Positions 27,063 through 37,339 are shown, numbered from the stretch's first letter. The stretch is DNA of 64,000 nt from an uncultured Anaeroplasma sp. (GCA_947592005.1 CANQDJ010000003.1:1-64000); one strand, 5' to 3'. The notes: a model not told the origin generated them from the sequence alone. Translations and numbers: made by a program.

Positions 27063-29687
27063 ATGGAAGATAGAGTTTTAACTCCTCAAGAAGAGGTAAA
27101 TATTTTAGTTGAACGTGGATTAAAAGCATTGGCGGAATATGCAAATTTTACTCAAGAAAAAATCGATTATATTGTGGCAAAATGTTCCGTTGCCGCTTTG
27201 GATAAGCATGGTCAACTTGCCAAATTGGCAATAGAAGAAACCCAAAGAGGAGTTTTTGAAGATAAAGCGACGAAAAATTTATTCGCTTGCGAGTATGTTA
27301 CACATAATATGAAACGATTGAAGACGGTTGGCGTTATCGCCGAGGATCCGGTAACGGGAATAACCGAGATTGCTGAACCGGTGGGTGTTGTTGCAGGTAT
27401 TACACCTGTAACCAATCCGACTTCTACCGCTATATTTAAGGCTTTGATTTGCCTTAAAACAAGAAATCCGATTATTTTTGGTTTTCATCCGAGTGCACAA
27501 AAATGTAGTGTGGAAGCGGCTAAAGTAGTATATGAGGCTGCGTTGGAAGCGGGGGCTCCGGAATATTGTATTCAATGGATTGAGCACCCTTCTATGGACG
27601 CTACAACCGCTCTTATGAATCATGAAGGAGTTGCGACAATATTGGCAACGGGCGGAAATGCGATGGTGCGTGCCGCATATTCTTGTGGAAAACCGGCTTT
27701 GGGAGTTGGTGCGGGGAACGTACCGGCATATATGGAAAAAAGTTGTAATATTCGCCAAGCGGTAAATGATATTGTTATGTCTAAATCTTTTGATAATGGT
27801 ATGATTTGTGCTTCGGAACAAGCCGTTATTATCGACAAAGAGATTTATGAGGAAGCAGTGGAAGAATTTAAAAAATTTGGTGTGTATTTTGCGAATAAAA
27901 CAGAAAAGAAAAAATTGGAAGCGTATATGTTCGGAGTTTACAAGAAAGAAGATTGTTCGAACGCAAAATTGAATCCGAATATAGTCGGTAAATCCGCTTT
28001 ATATATTGCCGAACAAGCCGGATTGAATGTTCCGCAGAATACAGTTATTATTATGGTAGAATGTAATAAGGTTGGAGTAGATGAACCGTTGACCAGAGAA
28101 AAACTTTCTCCTGTTCTTGCGATGATAAAAGCCAACACGACGGAAGAGGGAATCGATTTGGCAAAACAAATGGTGGAGTTTAATGGTCTTGGTCATTCGG
28201 CGGCAATCCATACGGCTTCTAAAGAACTTGCCACTCGTTTCGGTGATGTTATTCCCGCTATTCGTGTAATTTGGAATTCCCCATCTACTTTCGGAGGTAT
28301 AGGGAATGTATATAACGCCTTTATTCCTTCTTTAACATTGGGGTGTGGTTCTTACGGACATAATTCGGTAGCAGGTAATGTCAGTGCGATTAATTTATTA
28401 AATATTAAGAAAGTAGGACGGAGAAGAAATAATATGCAGTGGTTTAAAATTCCAGCAAAAATCTACTTTGAAAGAGATTCTATTGAATATTTACATCAAA
28501 TGAAAGAAATGAAGAAGGCTTTGATTGTTACCGATCGATCTATGGTTGATTTGGGATATGTAAACAAAGTAACCGATCAATTACAACTGCGTACACCGGA
28601 AGTCCCGTATCAATTATTTTGCGATGTAGAACCCGATCCGTCTATTCAAACCGTTTTAAAGGGAGTTGCGTTGATGCGTTCATTTGAACCGGATACGATT
28701 ATCGCTTTAGGTGGTGGTTCGGCGATGGACGCTGCTAAGGGAATGTGGCTATTTTATGAACAACCGCAAGTGAATTTCAATGATTTGAAACAAAAATTTA
28801 TGGATATTCGTAAAAGGGCTTTTCAATATCCGGAATTGGGTAGAAAGGCAAAATTGATTTGTATTCCGACAACATCTGGAACCGGTTCGGAAGTAACTCC
28901 GTTTGCTGTAATTACCGATAAAGATGAACAAAAGAAGTATCCTTTGACGGATTATTCTTTGACACCGACTGTGGCAATTATCGATCCGGCGTTGACGATG
29001 TCTTTGCCTAAATCCATTACCGCAGATACGGGTATGGACGTATTGACTCACGCAACAGAGGCTTATGTTTCCACATTGGCAAGTGATTTTACAGACGGTT
29101 TGGCTGTTCAGGCAATTAAGATGGTGTTTGCTTATTTGGAACGGTCTTATAAGAATGGAAAAGAAGATCCGGAGGCAAGAGAAAAAATGCATAATGCTTC
29201 TGCGTTGGCCGGTATGGCTTTTGCGAACGCATTTTTGGGTATGAATCATTCTATGGCTCATAAAATAGGTGGAGAATTCCATGTTCCGCACGGTAGAGCC
29301 AATGCCATTTTATTACCGTTTACCATTCGATATAATGGGCAAAAGCCACAGAAACTTTCTACTTGGCCGAAATATAACTATTATCGAGCCGATGAAAGAT
29401 ATGCCGAATTGGCAAGAATATTGGGATTACCTTGTTCTACTATTGAAGAAGGTGTCGAATCGTATGCTAAAGCCTGTGGTGAGTTGGGAAGAAAAGTGGG
29501 AATTAAGATGAATTTTGAAAGTCAAGGATTAGACCGTGATTTATATATGGCAAATGTGGATAAGTTGGCGTATTTGGCGTATGAAGATCAATGTTCGCCG
29601 GCGAATCCTCGCGTTCCGATGGTAGAGGATATGAAGCAGATTTTGATTTCCGCATTCGATACTACGGAGTTTTTAGATAAGGAGTAG
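27063..29687 (+). CDS. adhE: Bifunctional acetaldehyde-CoA/alcohol dehydrogenase AdhE
   Basis: Reduces acetyl-CoA to ethanol through acetaldehyde with two NADH. 874 residues, full length. N-terminal CoA-acylating aldehyde dehydrogenase (about 1-440) with [32 protein letters not shown] and the nucleophile Cys in [14 protein letters not shown]-terminal Fe-dependent alcohol dehydrogenase (about 450-874) with [32 protein letters not shown] and iron-site [26 protein letters not shown] precedes ATG 27063. It is likely the ethanol branch of fermentation, beside hydrogenases at 56.9-62.7 kb. yhbY follows after one base. Confidence 0.97.
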   Translation: MEDRVLTPQEEVNILVERGLKALAEYANFTQEKIDYIVAKCSVAALDKHGQLAKLAIEETQRGVFEDKATKNLFACEYVTHNMKRLKTVGVIAEDPVTGITEIAEPVGVVAGITPVTNPTSTAIFKALICLKTRNPIIFGFHPSAQKCSVEAAKVVYEAALEAGAPEYCIQWIEHPSMDATTALMNHEGVATILATGGNAMVRAAYSCGKPALGVGAGNVPAYMEKSCNIRQAVNDIVMSKSFDNGMICASEQAVIIDKEIYEEAVEEFKKFGVYFANKTEKKKLEAYMFGVYKKEDCSNAKLNPNIVGKSALYIAEQAGLNVPQNTVIIMVECNKVGVDEPLTREKLSPVLAMIKANTTEEGIDLAKQMVEFNGLGHSAAIHTASKELATRFGDVIPAIRVIWNSPSTFGGIGNVYNAFIPSLTLGCGSYGHNSVAGNVSAINLLNIKKVGRRRNNMQWFKIPAKIYFERDSIEYLHQMKEMKKALIVTDRSMVDLGYVNKVTDQLQLRTPEVPYQLFCDVEPDPSIQTVLKGVALMRSFEPDTIIALGGGSAMDAAKGMWLFYEQPQVNFNDLKQKFMDIRKRAFQYPELGRKAKLICIPTTSGTGSEVTPFAVITDKDEQKKYPLTDYSLTPTVAIIDPALTMSLPKSITADTGMDVLTHATEAYVSTLASDFTDGLAVQAIKMVFAYLERSYKNGKEDPEAREKMHNASALAGMAFANAFLGMNHSMAHKIGGEFHVPHGRANAILLPFTIRYNGQKPQKLSTWPKYNYYRADERYAELARILGLPCSTIEEGVESYAKACGELGRKVGIKMNFESQGLDRDLYMANVDKLAYLAYEDQCSPANPRVPMVEDMKQILISAFDTTEFLDKE

Positions 29688-29688
29688 T

Positions 29689-29994
29689 ATGTTAACGTCA
29701 AAAGAAAAAGTATATTTAAGAAGTCTTGCTCATTCTTTGAAACCTATTTTTCAAATAGGAAAAGAAGGGCTAAATGAAAATATGTTAGAAGAAATATTAA
29801 ATTATTTGAATAAACATGAACTTATGAAAGTTTCTATTTTACAAAATTCTTCCGTTACGTTTGATGAAGCGGAAGCGTATTTTGAAATGGCAGGAATCGA
29901 ATTTGTTCAAAAAATAGGAAGGACGATGGTTTTGTATAAATATTCTTCCGATGCGAAAAATCCAATCGTTTTTCCTGTGAAAAAGAGAGGATAG
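29689..29994 (+). CDS. yhbY: RNA-binding protein YhbY (CRM domain)
   Basis: 101 residues. The CRS1/YhbY fold is visible in LTSKEKVYLRSLAHSLKPIFQIGKEGLNENML with GKEGL at the RNA-binding loop and IQKIGRTMVLYKYS-like C-terminal strand (FVQKIGRTMVLYK). YhbY associates with pre-50S ribosomal particles. The ribosome binding site AAGGAG overlaps the adhE stop. It may be transcribed by adhE read-through, an odd partner for a ribosome assembly factor. Confidence 0.9.
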   Translation: MLTSKEKVYLRSLAHSLKPIFQIGKEGLNENMLEEILNYLNKHELMKVSILQNSSVTFDEAEAYFEMAGIEFVQKIGRTMVLYKYSSDAKNPIVFPVKKRG

Positions 29995-30066
29995 ATGGAA
30001 ATTTTCCGTTTATCCTTTTTATTTATTTTTTTTTTTGATATAATTAAAATATTAAGGGGAATTGTT

Positions 30067-30378
30067 ATGAAAAGGTGTAGAATAACAGTAATAAGAAAGA
30101 CGAATCATACGGATTTATCTGCTATATATGAAAATCCGATTTTCCCTGTATGTGATATGGAGGAAGGGCAGGTTTTTTATAGTGATGGAACATATAAACC
30201 GGAAGGAATGTGTGAAAGTGCTTGGAATACGATAATGCCTTTTGTAATGATTTTATCTTGTGGTGGAGAAAATATATACGGAGATTGGATGAAAAATAAA
30301 AAATCGGCTATGATTTCTTGTAATGACGGGTTTCGTCCTGTCAGTTTTTATATAGAAGCAATAGAAGAAAAGGAGTGA
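30067..30378 (+). CDS. TIGR04076 family small protein
   Basis: About 103 residues. The start CRITVIRKT, the Cys/Gly-rich pattern CDMEEGQVFYSDG, CESAWNTIMPFVMILSCGGE, and ISCNDGFRPVSFYIEAIE match the TIGR04076 pattern of small anaerobe proteins of unknown function. The upstream in-frame codons (from 29995) encode a T-rich promoter region, so I take ATG 30067, preceded by AAGGGGAAT. TATAAT at 30039-30044 could be its -10. It overlaps the polA ribosome binding site region by three bases, so polA may be co-transcribed. Confidence 0.7.
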   Translation: MKRCRITVIRKTNHTDLSAIYENPIFPVCDMEEGQVFYSDGTYKPEGMCESAWNTIMPFVMILSCGGENIYGDWMKNKKSAMISCNDGFRPVSFYIEAIEEKE

Positions 30379-30383
30379 GTGAT

Positions 30384-32999
30384 TTGAAACGAATGATTTT
30401 GGTTGACGGAAATTCTTTGATGTATCGTGCGTATTACGGTACTGCCGCAGCGGGAACGATGACTGCCAATTCAAAAGGAATTTATACCAATGCCATTTAT
30501 GCGTTTGCGAGAATGATGAATCATTTGATTCAAAGTGAATATGATAATATTTTAGTGGCTTTTGATGCGGGAAAAAAGACGATTCGTCATGATTGGATGC
30601 CGGATTATAAAGCGGGAAGAAGTCCTATGCCCGATGAATTCCGTATGCAGATTGCTTATATAAAAGAGTTTTTGGATATTATGCGTATTCGTCAATATGA
30701 ACAACCATTATATGAGGCAGACGATATTATAGGAACTATGGCGAAGAAGGCGGAAGAGGCAGGATACCATGTGGATATTTATTCTTCCGATAAAGATTTA
30801 TTACAACTTATTTCTTCTAATACGACGGTTCATTTAACTCGAAAAGGAATGACCGATTTGGAAGATTACACACCGGATACTTTTTATGAAAGGTATTTTA
30901 TAAAATATACACAATTTATTGATTTAAAGGCTATGATGGGGGATAAAAGCGATAATCTTCCCGGCATTGCGGGAATTGGTGAAAAAAAGGCAATCAAGTA
31001 TCTCCAAGCCTATGGAACATTGGAAGAGATTATTTCTCATAAAGAAGAAATTAAGGGTGCGGACGGAGAAAAGATTCGTTCGGGATATGAAACCGCACAA
31101 TTATGTAAAAAAATGGCTACAATCATTCGTGATTTCGATATTCATTTAACGTTGGAAGATACTTCTAGAAAAGAGAAGAACCAAGAAAAGTTAATTGCCT
31201 TTTATCAAGATTTGGAGTTTAAATCTTTGTTAAAAGAATTGGAATTACCTAGTGTTAAACAAGATAAAGTAGATTTGGAAATCGTAACCGATTCAACCAG
31301 ATTAAAAGAAATTCTTTTACCATATTCTTCTTTCATTTTCGAAACATTTGAATATAATTATCACCGTAGTCCTTTAATCGCTATCGGATTAAAGAATCGT
31401 TTGGGAACATTTATTATCGAACCGAATATTTTACAAACCGCAGAGATGACTGAGTTTTTAAAAGATAAAGAGAATCATAAGTCTATTTTTGATTATAAGA
31501 GAGCGTATGTTTTATGTAAGCGATTGGGATTGGATTTGGAAGGAATTGATTTTGATCTTTTGTTGGCAACGTATATTTTAAATCCAAGTGTAGCAAAAGA
31601 AGAATTTAAAGGAATATCCGATTTTTATGATTATAAAGATGTGTATTATGAAGAACAAATTTACGGTAAAGGTGTAAAAAGGGCTTTGCCGGAAAAAAAT
31701 ATCATTTATCAACATATTGCGAAAAAAGCGAACTGTTTGTATTTTTTGAAAAAAGAGGTATTGACTCGCTTGGAAGAAAAGAAACAAATGGCCCTTTTGA
31801 TAGATATAGAAATTCCATTATCCAAAGTATTGGGGAAAATGGAATTTACGGGAATGAAAATCGATTTGGAAGAAATGGAAAGACAGCGAGTATCTTTAAA
31901 GGAAGATATTGATAAATTAGAAAAAGAAATTTATCTTCATGCCAAAAAAGAATTCAATATTGCTTCTCCGAAACAATTAGGTACGATTTTATTCGATGAT
32001 TTGGCAATTCCATATCCGAAAAAGAAAGGAAATAGTTATTCTACCGATATGGATATTTTACAAGCGGTTTATTATCTTCACCCTATTATCCCGTTGATTG
32101 TGGATTATCGGGCTAAAACCAAATTATATTCTACTTATATTTTAGGTTTAAAAGATATGATTTATCCCGATCAAAAAGTTCATACCATCTTTCAACAGGC
32201 TTTAACTCAAACGGGAAGATTGTCTTCTGTTGAACCGAATCTTCAAAATATACCGATTCGTTCGAAAGAAGGGCATTTAATTCGTAGAATGTTTATTCCG
32301 AGTAATGAAAACTATGAATTTTACAGTGCCGATTATTCGCAAATCGAATTACGGGTTTTGGCACATATGGCGAATGTGAAAAAATTAAAAGAAGCGTTTT
32401 TAAGTGGAGAAGATATTCATACGAAGACGGCTCAAGAAGTGTTTCATAAGACAGAAATCACTTCAGAAGATAGAAGAAGAGCGAAAGCAGTGAATTTCGG
32501 AATTGTATATGGTATTTCCGCTTTTGGACTCGCTACAGATTTGGGGATTACCAATGTGGAGGCTTCCAATTTTATTAAACGATATTATGAAGTATATCCG
32601 GAAATTAAAACGTTTATGGATAATACGATAGAATTTTGTAAAGAGATGGGATTCGTACGAACGATGAAGAATCGGATTCGGTATATACCGGAAATCACTT
32701 CGGGAGTGTATATGCAAAGAGAGTTTGCCAAGAGAATGGCGATGAATGCCCCTGTACAAGGAAGTGCTGCCGATATTATCAAGATAGCGATGATTTTGGT
32801 AGATAAGGAAATGGAACAGTTGAATTTAAAGAGTAAGTTGATTGTCCAAGTTCATGATGAATTGGTTTTCGAAGTGGCGAAGGAAGAAAAGGATATTCTT
32901 CAAGAATTGGTAAGAAGGAATATGCAACACGCTGTAGAATTGTCTGTTCCGTTATATGTAGACGATTCGTTTGGAAAGAATTGGTATGAGGTGAAATAA
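30384..32999 (+). CDS. polA: DNA polymerase I
   Basis: Repair and Okazaki-fragment polymerase, about 871 residues. 5'-nuclease domain about 1-290 (ILVDGNSLMYRAYYG, VAFDAGKKTIRHDWMPDYKAGR, YEADDIIGTMA, DYSSDKDLLQL-like, MMGDKSDNLPGIAGIG). The 3'-5' exonuclease region (about 290-480) reads FIFETFEYN where the proofreading DxE should be, so it is degenerate. Polymerase domain: DYSQIELRVLAHM, RRRAKAVNFGIVYGISAFGLA, and IVQVHDELVFEV. The start is TTG 30384, 8 bases after AGGAG; GTG 30375 would be too close to that site. Confidence 0.96.
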   Translation: MKRMILVDGNSLMYRAYYGTAAAGTMTANSKGIYTNAIYAFARMMNHLIQSEYDNILVAFDAGKKTIRHDWMPDYKAGRSPMPDEFRMQIAYIKEFLDIMRIRQYEQPLYEADDIIGTMAKKAEEAGYHVDIYSSDKDLLQLISSNTTVHLTRKGMTDLEDYTPDTFYERYFIKYTQFIDLKAMMGDKSDNLPGIAGIGEKKAIKYLQAYGTLEEIISHKEEIKGADGEKIRSGYETAQLCKKMATIIRDFDIHLTLEDTSRKEKNQEKLIAFYQDLEFKSLLKELELPSVKQDKVDLEIVTDSTRLKEILLPYSSFIFETFEYNYHRSPLIAIGLKNRLGTFIIEPNILQTAEMTEFLKDKENHKSIFDYKRAYVLCKRLGLDLEGIDFDLLLATYILNPSVAKEEFKGISDFYDYKDVYYEEQIYGKGVKRALPEKNIIYQHIAKKANCLYFLKKEVLTRLEEKKQMALLIDIEIPLSKVLGKMEFTGMKIDLEEMERQRVSLKEDIDKLEKEIYLHAKKEFNIASPKQLGTILFDDLAIPYPKKKGNSYSTDMDILQAVYYLHPIIPLIVDYRAKTKLYSTYILGLKDMIYPDQKVHTIFQQALTQTGRLSSVEPNLQNIPIRSKEGHLIRRMFIPSNENYEFYSADYSQIELRVLAHMANVKKLKEAFLSGEDIHTKTAQEVFHKTEITSEDRRRAKAVNFGIVYGISAFGLATDLGITNVEASNFIKRYYEVYPEIKTFMDNTIEFCKEMGFVRTMKNRIRYIPEITSGVYMQREFAKRMAMNAPVQGSAADIIKIAMILVDKEMEQLNLKSKLIVQVHDELVFEVAKEEKDILQELVRRNMQHAVELSVPLYVDDSFGKNWYEVK

Positions 33000-33512
33000 A
33001 TGGATTATATTTTAAATCGAAGAAGTATCAGAAAGTTTGATTTGTCAAAGAAGATTGCTTATGAAGAATTGGTAGAACTTTGTCGATATGGAGAATCCGC
33101 TCCTTCGGCAAGAAAACAAAAATCTAGAGAATATATAGTGATTGACGATTATACGATTATTGAACAATTATCCGAAGTTTCTAAAGGTTCGATGATTTTA
33201 AAAAATTGTAATACAATGATTGCGGTTATTGGTAAAGATCCTATGGAACTTCCTACTCCGCATATGCAAGCCCAAGATTTATCCGCTGCGACGGAAAATA
33301 TTCTACTTGCGGCAACCTCGAAAGGATATGGAAGTTGTTGGATTGGAATTTATCCATTGGAAGATCGGGTTTCTCGGGCAAATGCTATTTTGAATGTAAC
33401 GGGGAATCGGTTTGTATTTTCGCTTATAGCGTTAGGCTATCCTTCAGAAAAAGATTGTTTCTTTGATGCCGACAAACTGGATTCTCGCAATATCATTCAC
33501 AACAGGTATTGA
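33000..33512 (+). CDS. Nitroreductase family FMN protein
   Basis: 170 residues. RRSIRKFDLSKKI and SAPSARKQKSREYIVIDD give the FMN-phosphate site; AATENILLAATSKGYGSCWIGIYP and IALGYPSE complete the fold. NAD(P)H-dependent reduction of a nitro-aromatic or quinone-like substrate is the family activity; the true substrate is unknown. It starts right after the polA stop, so it is co-transcribed with polA, splitting the polA-fpg pair seen in Bacillus. Confidence 0.85.
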   Translation: MDYILNRRSIRKFDLSKKIAYEELVELCRYGESAPSARKQKSREYIVIDDYTIIEQLSEVSKGSMILKNCNTMIAVIGKDPMELPTPHMQAQDLSAATENILLAATSKGYGSCWIGIYPLEDRVSRANAILNVTGNRFVFSLIALGYPSEKDCFFDADKLDSRNIIHNRY

Positions 33513-33513
33513 T

Positions 33514-34323
33514 ATGCCGGAACTTCCGGAAGTCGAAACGGTGCGTAAAGCACTACTCTCTTTGGTCGGAAAAGAAATAGAGAGTATAGATATTTATTAT
33601 GATAAGATTGTCGAGGATAAAGAAGGATTTCAAAAAAACGTAATCGGTAAAACGATATTGGATATGAAACGATATGGGAAATATTTATTGTTTGAATTGG
33701 AAAACGGATATATTGTTTCTCATTTACGAATGGAAGGGAAGTATTTCTATTCGGAGAACAAACCGATTTTATTACCGCATATTCATGTTGTATTTCGATT
33801 TCATGATTCTTCGGTATTATGTTATCAAGATGTTCGTAAATTCGGGAGAATGATGTTTAAGAAAAAAGAAGAATTATATCAAACAAAACCATTTATTGAT
33901 TTGGGAATCGATCCGATTTTGTGTAAAGAAATTGAAATTTGGCGAATTTATGATAAAATAAGGAAGAAACATATACCGATAAAAACTATTTTATTGGATC
34001 AAAGTATTCTTTGCGGATTGGGAAATATTTATGCAGACGAAGTGTTATACGCAAGCCATATTCTTCCTACTCGTGAAGGGTCTTCTTTGAAACTGGAGGA
34101 GGTTGAGGCAATTCTGAATCAAAGTAGGATTATTTTGTCTAAAGCGATTGAATATAAAGGAACTACCATTCGTAGTTATACCTCTTCTTTGAATGTAAAA
34201 GGAGAGTATCAACAATTTTTGATGGTTCATACAAAAAATATTTGTCCTTTTTGTATGAAAACTTTGGAGAAAAAGAAAATATCTGGTAGGACAACCTACT
34301 TTTGTAAGGAGTGCCAAAAATAA
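33514..34323 (+). CDS. mutM: Formamidopyrimidine-DNA glycosylase
   Basis: Removes 8-oxoguanine and formamidopyrimidines and cuts the AP site. About 269 residues. The mature N-terminus PELPEVETVRKAL holds catalytic Pro and Glu; GLGNIYADEVLY is the H2TH region; zinc finger CPFCMKTLEKKKISGRTTYFCKECQK at the C-terminus with all four Cys. The start is ATG 33514, one base after the nitroreductase stop, because the processed P-E-L-P terminus requires it. The damage-repair partner ung lies 7 kb away. Confidence 0.95.
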   Translation: MPELPEVETVRKALLSLVGKEIESIDIYYDKIVEDKEGFQKNVIGKTILDMKRYGKYLLFELENGYIVSHLRMEGKYFYSENKPILLPHIHVVFRFHDSSVLCYQDVRKFGRMMFKKKEELYQTKPFIDLGIDPILCKEIEIWRIYDKIRKKHIPIKTILLDQSILCGLGNIYADEVLYASHILPTREGSSLKLEEVEAILNQSRIILSKAIEYKGTTIRSYTSSLNVKGEYQQFLMVHTKNICPFCMKTLEKKKISGRTTYFCKECQK

Positions 34324-34325
34324 AT

Positions 34326-34934
34326 ATGAAACGTATTATCGGAGTTACCGGTGGAATTGCCAGTGGAAAAAGCAATGTATGTCATGTGATTTCTTCTTTG
34401 GGATATTCGGTTATTGATAGTGATGCGATCAGTAGAGAACTTTCTGAGAAAGGGAAACCGTTGTATAATGCCATTGTCGGTCGATTCGGGACGGAATATT
34501 TAGATGAAGAAGGAAATTTGAATAGGAGTAAATTGGGAAAATTGATTTTTCGTAATTCCGCTGCTAAATTGGTATTGAATCAAACGACACACCCTATTAT
34601 TGTGGAAGAGATTAAAAAAAGAATCAAGGAACAGCCGGACGGAATTATCTTTATTGAAATACCTTTATTGTTTGAATCCAAATTGGAGTATCTATGTGAT
34701 AAAATTATTTGTGTATTTTTATCTAAAAAACAACAAGTTCTTCGTTTGATGGAACGAGAAGGAATTGATGAAGATTATGCTTTGGCTAAAATTCATTCCC
34801 AAATGGATTTATATATGAAAAAAGAATTATCCGATTATGTTATCGATAGTCAAGGTAGTTTTGAACAAACCGAAGAAGCGGTTATACAAGTGATTAATCA
34901 AATCAAAGGAGAAGAAAAAAATGGCAATTATTGA
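34326..34934 (+). CDS. coaE: Dephospho-CoA kinase
   Basis: Last step of CoA synthesis. About 202 residues. P-loop GVTGGIASGKSNV, substrate block VIDSDAISREL, and a lid with QVLRLMEREGIDEDYALAKIHSQM. GGAGTG precedes ATG 34326. It follows mutM as in Bacillus and overlaps the next unknown gene by 14 bases. Confidence 0.94.
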   Translation: MKRIIGVTGGIASGKSNVCHVISSLGYSVIDSDAISRELSEKGKPLYNAIVGRFGTEYLDEEGNLNRSKLGKLIFRNSAAKLVLNQTTHPIIVEEIKKRIKEQPDGIIFIEIPLLFESKLEYLCDKIICVFLSKKQQVLRLMEREGIDEDYALAKIHSQMDLYMKKELSDYVIDSQGSFEQTEEAVIQVINQIKGEEKNGNY

Positions 34935-35268
34935 AACGAAAGAAAACGCAACGGATCCGGTATTGCAAACGCATTATTATAAAGCGTCTTATGATCAAAT
35001 CAAAGAAGTATATTTGGAAACCGTAAAAAGGCTTCACCATAAAGTATTGTCTATGAATGATGATTATGGGGAAGTATTTTCCGAAACGTTTCATTTATCT
35101 TGTACGGCTAAGATTATTATGCAGACGCCGAAAGAAACGTCTATTGATTTTTATATTGATTCGGAGTACCTTTTCTTTAGCGGTAAAAAGGCAAAAAAAT
35201 TTATCACTGAAGTTTATACTTCTATCGAGAAAAAATATGAATTAAAGGGATTGAGTTTACATAAATAG
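34921..35268 (+). CDS. Conserved-looking small protein of unknown function
   Basis: 115 residues, no recognised family, no signal or membrane segment. Mixed alpha/beta character with IKEVYLETVKRL (helix), MNDDYGEVFSETFHLSC, IDFYIDSEYLFFSGKKAKKF and a C-terminal helix. AGGAGAAG precedes ATG 34921 and the gene overlaps coaE by 14 bases and precedes dnaB by 10, so it is firmly in the operon. In Bacillus the nrdR regulator gene lies in this interval, but this protein lacks the NrdR zinc ribbon, so it is not NrdR. Confidence 0.65.
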   Translation: MAIIETKENATDPVLQTHYYKASYDQIKEVYLETVKRLHHKVLSMNDDYGEVFSETFHLSCTAKIIMQTPKETSIDFYIDSEYLFFSGKKAKKFITEVYTSIEKKYELKGLSLHK

Positions 35269-35278
35269 GAGGGATAGA

Positions 35279-36451
35279 ATGGCAATAAAGGCAGTCGACG
35301 GCAATTCAAAACTTAATATTTATGCTAGTTTTACATTATCGAATGATGATGTTTCGGCACTATCTTTATTGTATGCCCCTTTGATCGGAAGCGATGCGTA
35401 TATGTTGTATATGGGTTTGCATTCGCTATTGGAACGGAATAATTTAAAGAGCGAAGAAATGATTCATCAAGATTTATTTGATATATATTCTTTTACCCCT
35501 TCCGGTTTTACTAAGGCAAGAATTCAATTAGAAGGTATTGGGCTTTTAATCGTTTATGAAACGAAGGAAAAAAACTATATTTATGTTTTATGTCCTCCTT
35601 TAACGGCTAAAAACTTTATAAAAGATGCGACACTTGGATTATATTTGTATTCTAAAATAAGAAAAGAAACATTTGATTTTATTTATAATCATTTTAAAAT
35701 AGAAAAAATCGATAAAAACGAATGTGTCAATGTGACAAAGAGTTTTGATGAAGTGTTTACTTCTTATTTGGATAGTGATATTACATTTGATAAGTTTAAA
35801 TATATTTTGGGTAAGAAACCGAATAAGAATTTAAAGATAAAGGATTATAAGTTCAATTTTGACGCTTTTGTCAAAGAAATCAATGTGGATTTTTTGGATA
35901 CGGGAGTCAATAAGAATTTTGAAGAACAAATTTGTAATTTGGCTTTTGTCTATGGATTTGATGAATTGGAAATGGTGGGTTTGTATCAAGATTCTATCAA
36001 TAAAAGCGGATTATATGATTATCGTTTATTGAAAAACAAAGCCAATCAACTTTTCATTTATAAACGGAATATGAAGGCTCCGAAATTGGTTCATAAAGAT
36101 GAAGTAGCGGTGGAAAATCAAGAATTGATTTCTTATTTAGAAAATACACCGAGTGCGGTTTTATTGGAAGATGTTATCCCGAATTATCCCGAACGGTATC
36201 TAAAGACGATTGAAGAAGTTTATGCCAATATCGAACTTCCTAGAGGGGTATTGAATTGTATGATTTTAAAAGTTATTCGGGATAAAGGCGGAGAGTTACC
36301 TACTCTTAATTATTTTAAGAAAATGAGTCAATCTTGGATAACGGATAATATTTTTTCTACCCAAGATGCCATTAAGTATGTAACGACGTTGAATGATAAA
36401 AATATACCGCAAAAGAAAGCCAGTACGATTAAAGGGTGGGACGAAATATGA
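35279..36451 (+). CDS. dnaB: Replication initiation and membrane attachment protein DnaB (Bacilli type)
   Basis: 390 residues. N-terminal winged-helix region (FTLSNDDVSALSLLYAPLIGSDAYMLYMGL, DIYSFTPSGFTKARIQLEGIGLL) and a DnaB/DnaD C-terminal (DDBH2) domain with SWITDNIFSTQDAIKYV-type segment. In Bacilli this protein helps DnaI load the replicative helicase at origins and stalled forks. Ribosome binding site AGGAGGG. Start-stop overlap (ATGA) with dnaI shows the usual dnaB-dnaI pair. The name is B. subtilis usage and does not mean the E. coli helicase. Confidence 0.88.
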   Translation: MAIKAVDGNSKLNIYASFTLSNDDVSALSLLYAPLIGSDAYMLYMGLHSLLERNNLKSEEMIHQDLFDIYSFTPSGFTKARIQLEGIGLLIVYETKEKNYIYVLCPPLTAKNFIKDATLGLYLYSKIRKETFDFIYNHFKIEKIDKNECVNVTKSFDEVFTSYLDSDITFDKFKYILGKKPNKNLKIKDYKFNFDAFVKEINVDFLDTGVNKNFEEQICNLAFVYGFDELEMVGLYQDSINKSGLYDYRLLKNKANQLFIYKRNMKAPKLVHKDEVAVENQELISYLENTPSAVLLEDVIPNYPERYLKTIEEVYANIELPRGVLNCMILKVIRDKGGELPTLNYFKKMSQSWITDNIFSTQDAIKYVTTLNDKNIPQKKASTIKGWDEI

Positions 36452-37311
36452 AAAAATACGAATTTCAATCCGATCCGAATGTGGTGAAGGATTATATTGA
36501 ACAGGTAGCGGAAAAACTGCCTCAATATGATGTCAATATATATAATGTGAATGATTTTCAAGTTTTATTGACGGAAAAAGAGAATTGTCGTAAATGCAAA
36601 GGGTTAGCCGAATGTAAGAATGCGAATTATGGATTATTTACAGTTTATAATGACGATTATTTTTCTTTGCAGGAATGTCGATATCGTAAAACGGAACAAA
36701 AGCGGATTTTTGAGCATAATTTGATTAAAACTCTGTATTTACCGCAAAAGATTTTAGAGGCTACAATGGAGGATTTCGATCAAAATACCGGAAGTCGAAA
36801 AGAGATTTTTAAATTCGTTGTCGATTTTATTTCCAATTATACGAAAGATTCCAAGAAACAGGGTTTATATCTATATGGTTCTTTTTCTATCGGAAAAACT
36901 TATACGTTGGCTTGTATTGCCAATGAACTTGCCAGAAATAATATTTCTTGTTTATTGATTTATTTTCCGGATTTGGTTGTTGATTTGAAAAACGCAATCA
37001 ATACCCCACAACGATTTGAAGAATTGATCAATATGTTAAAATCTATCGAAGTTTTAATGTTAGACGATTTGGGTAGTGAAAATATAACTCCGTGGGTAAG
37101 AGATGAGATATTGGGACCTATTATCAATTATCGGGTATTGGAAAATAAACCGATTTTCATTTCTTCGAATTTAAAGCCGAATGATTTGGTTATTCATTTG
37201 GCGATAACCGAAACGCCGTCGAATCAAATTAAGGCGGAAAGAATCGTTTCTCGATTAAAGGCTTTGGTTCAGTATATCAGTATGGACGACGGGCAAAAAT
37301 ATTCGAGATAA
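36448..37311 (+). CDS. dnaI: Helicase loader DnaI
   Basis: About 287 residues of the DnaC/DnaI AAA+ family. The N-terminal part holds the helicase-interaction domain with a Cys-rich zinc-ribbon pattern (NCRKCKGLAECKN). ATPase domain: LYGSFSIGKTYTLACIANELAR (Walker A-like) and VLMLDDLGSENITPWVRDEI (Walker B, sensor). ATG 36448 overlaps the dnaB stop. It loads the DnaC-type hexameric helicase at oriC or during replication restart. No other primosome gene is in the window. Confidence 0.92.
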   Translation: MKKYEFQSDPNVVKDYIEQVAEKLPQYDVNIYNVNDFQVLLTEKENCRKCKGLAECKNANYGLFTVYNDDYFSLQECRYRKTEQKRIFEHNLIKTLYLPQKILEATMEDFDQNTGSRKEIFKFVVDFISNYTKDSKKQGLYLYGSFSIGKTYTLACIANELARNNISCLLIYFPDLVVDLKNAINTPQRFEELINMLKSIEVLMLDDLGSENITPWVRDEILGPIINYRVLENKPIFISSNLKPNDLVIHLAITETPSNQIKAERIVSRLKALVQYISMDDGQKYSR

Positions 37312-37339
37312 GGAAGAAAATGATCTTTTGAATTTAGGA

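Noticed and set aside
27279-27821. A 180-residue open frame antisense to adhE
   Set aside because: It lies fully inside adhE, has no ribosome binding site and its translation is rich in Arg, Cys and Ser, as expected for the complement of a coding strand.
28749-29291. A 180-residue open frame antisense to the alcohol dehydrogenase half of adhE
   Set aside because: Low-complexity Arg/Cys/Ile composition, no ribosome binding site, full overlap with adhE.
34921-35268. NrdR regulator in the Bacillus position
   Set aside because: No zinc ribbon Cys pairs and no ATP-cone motif.
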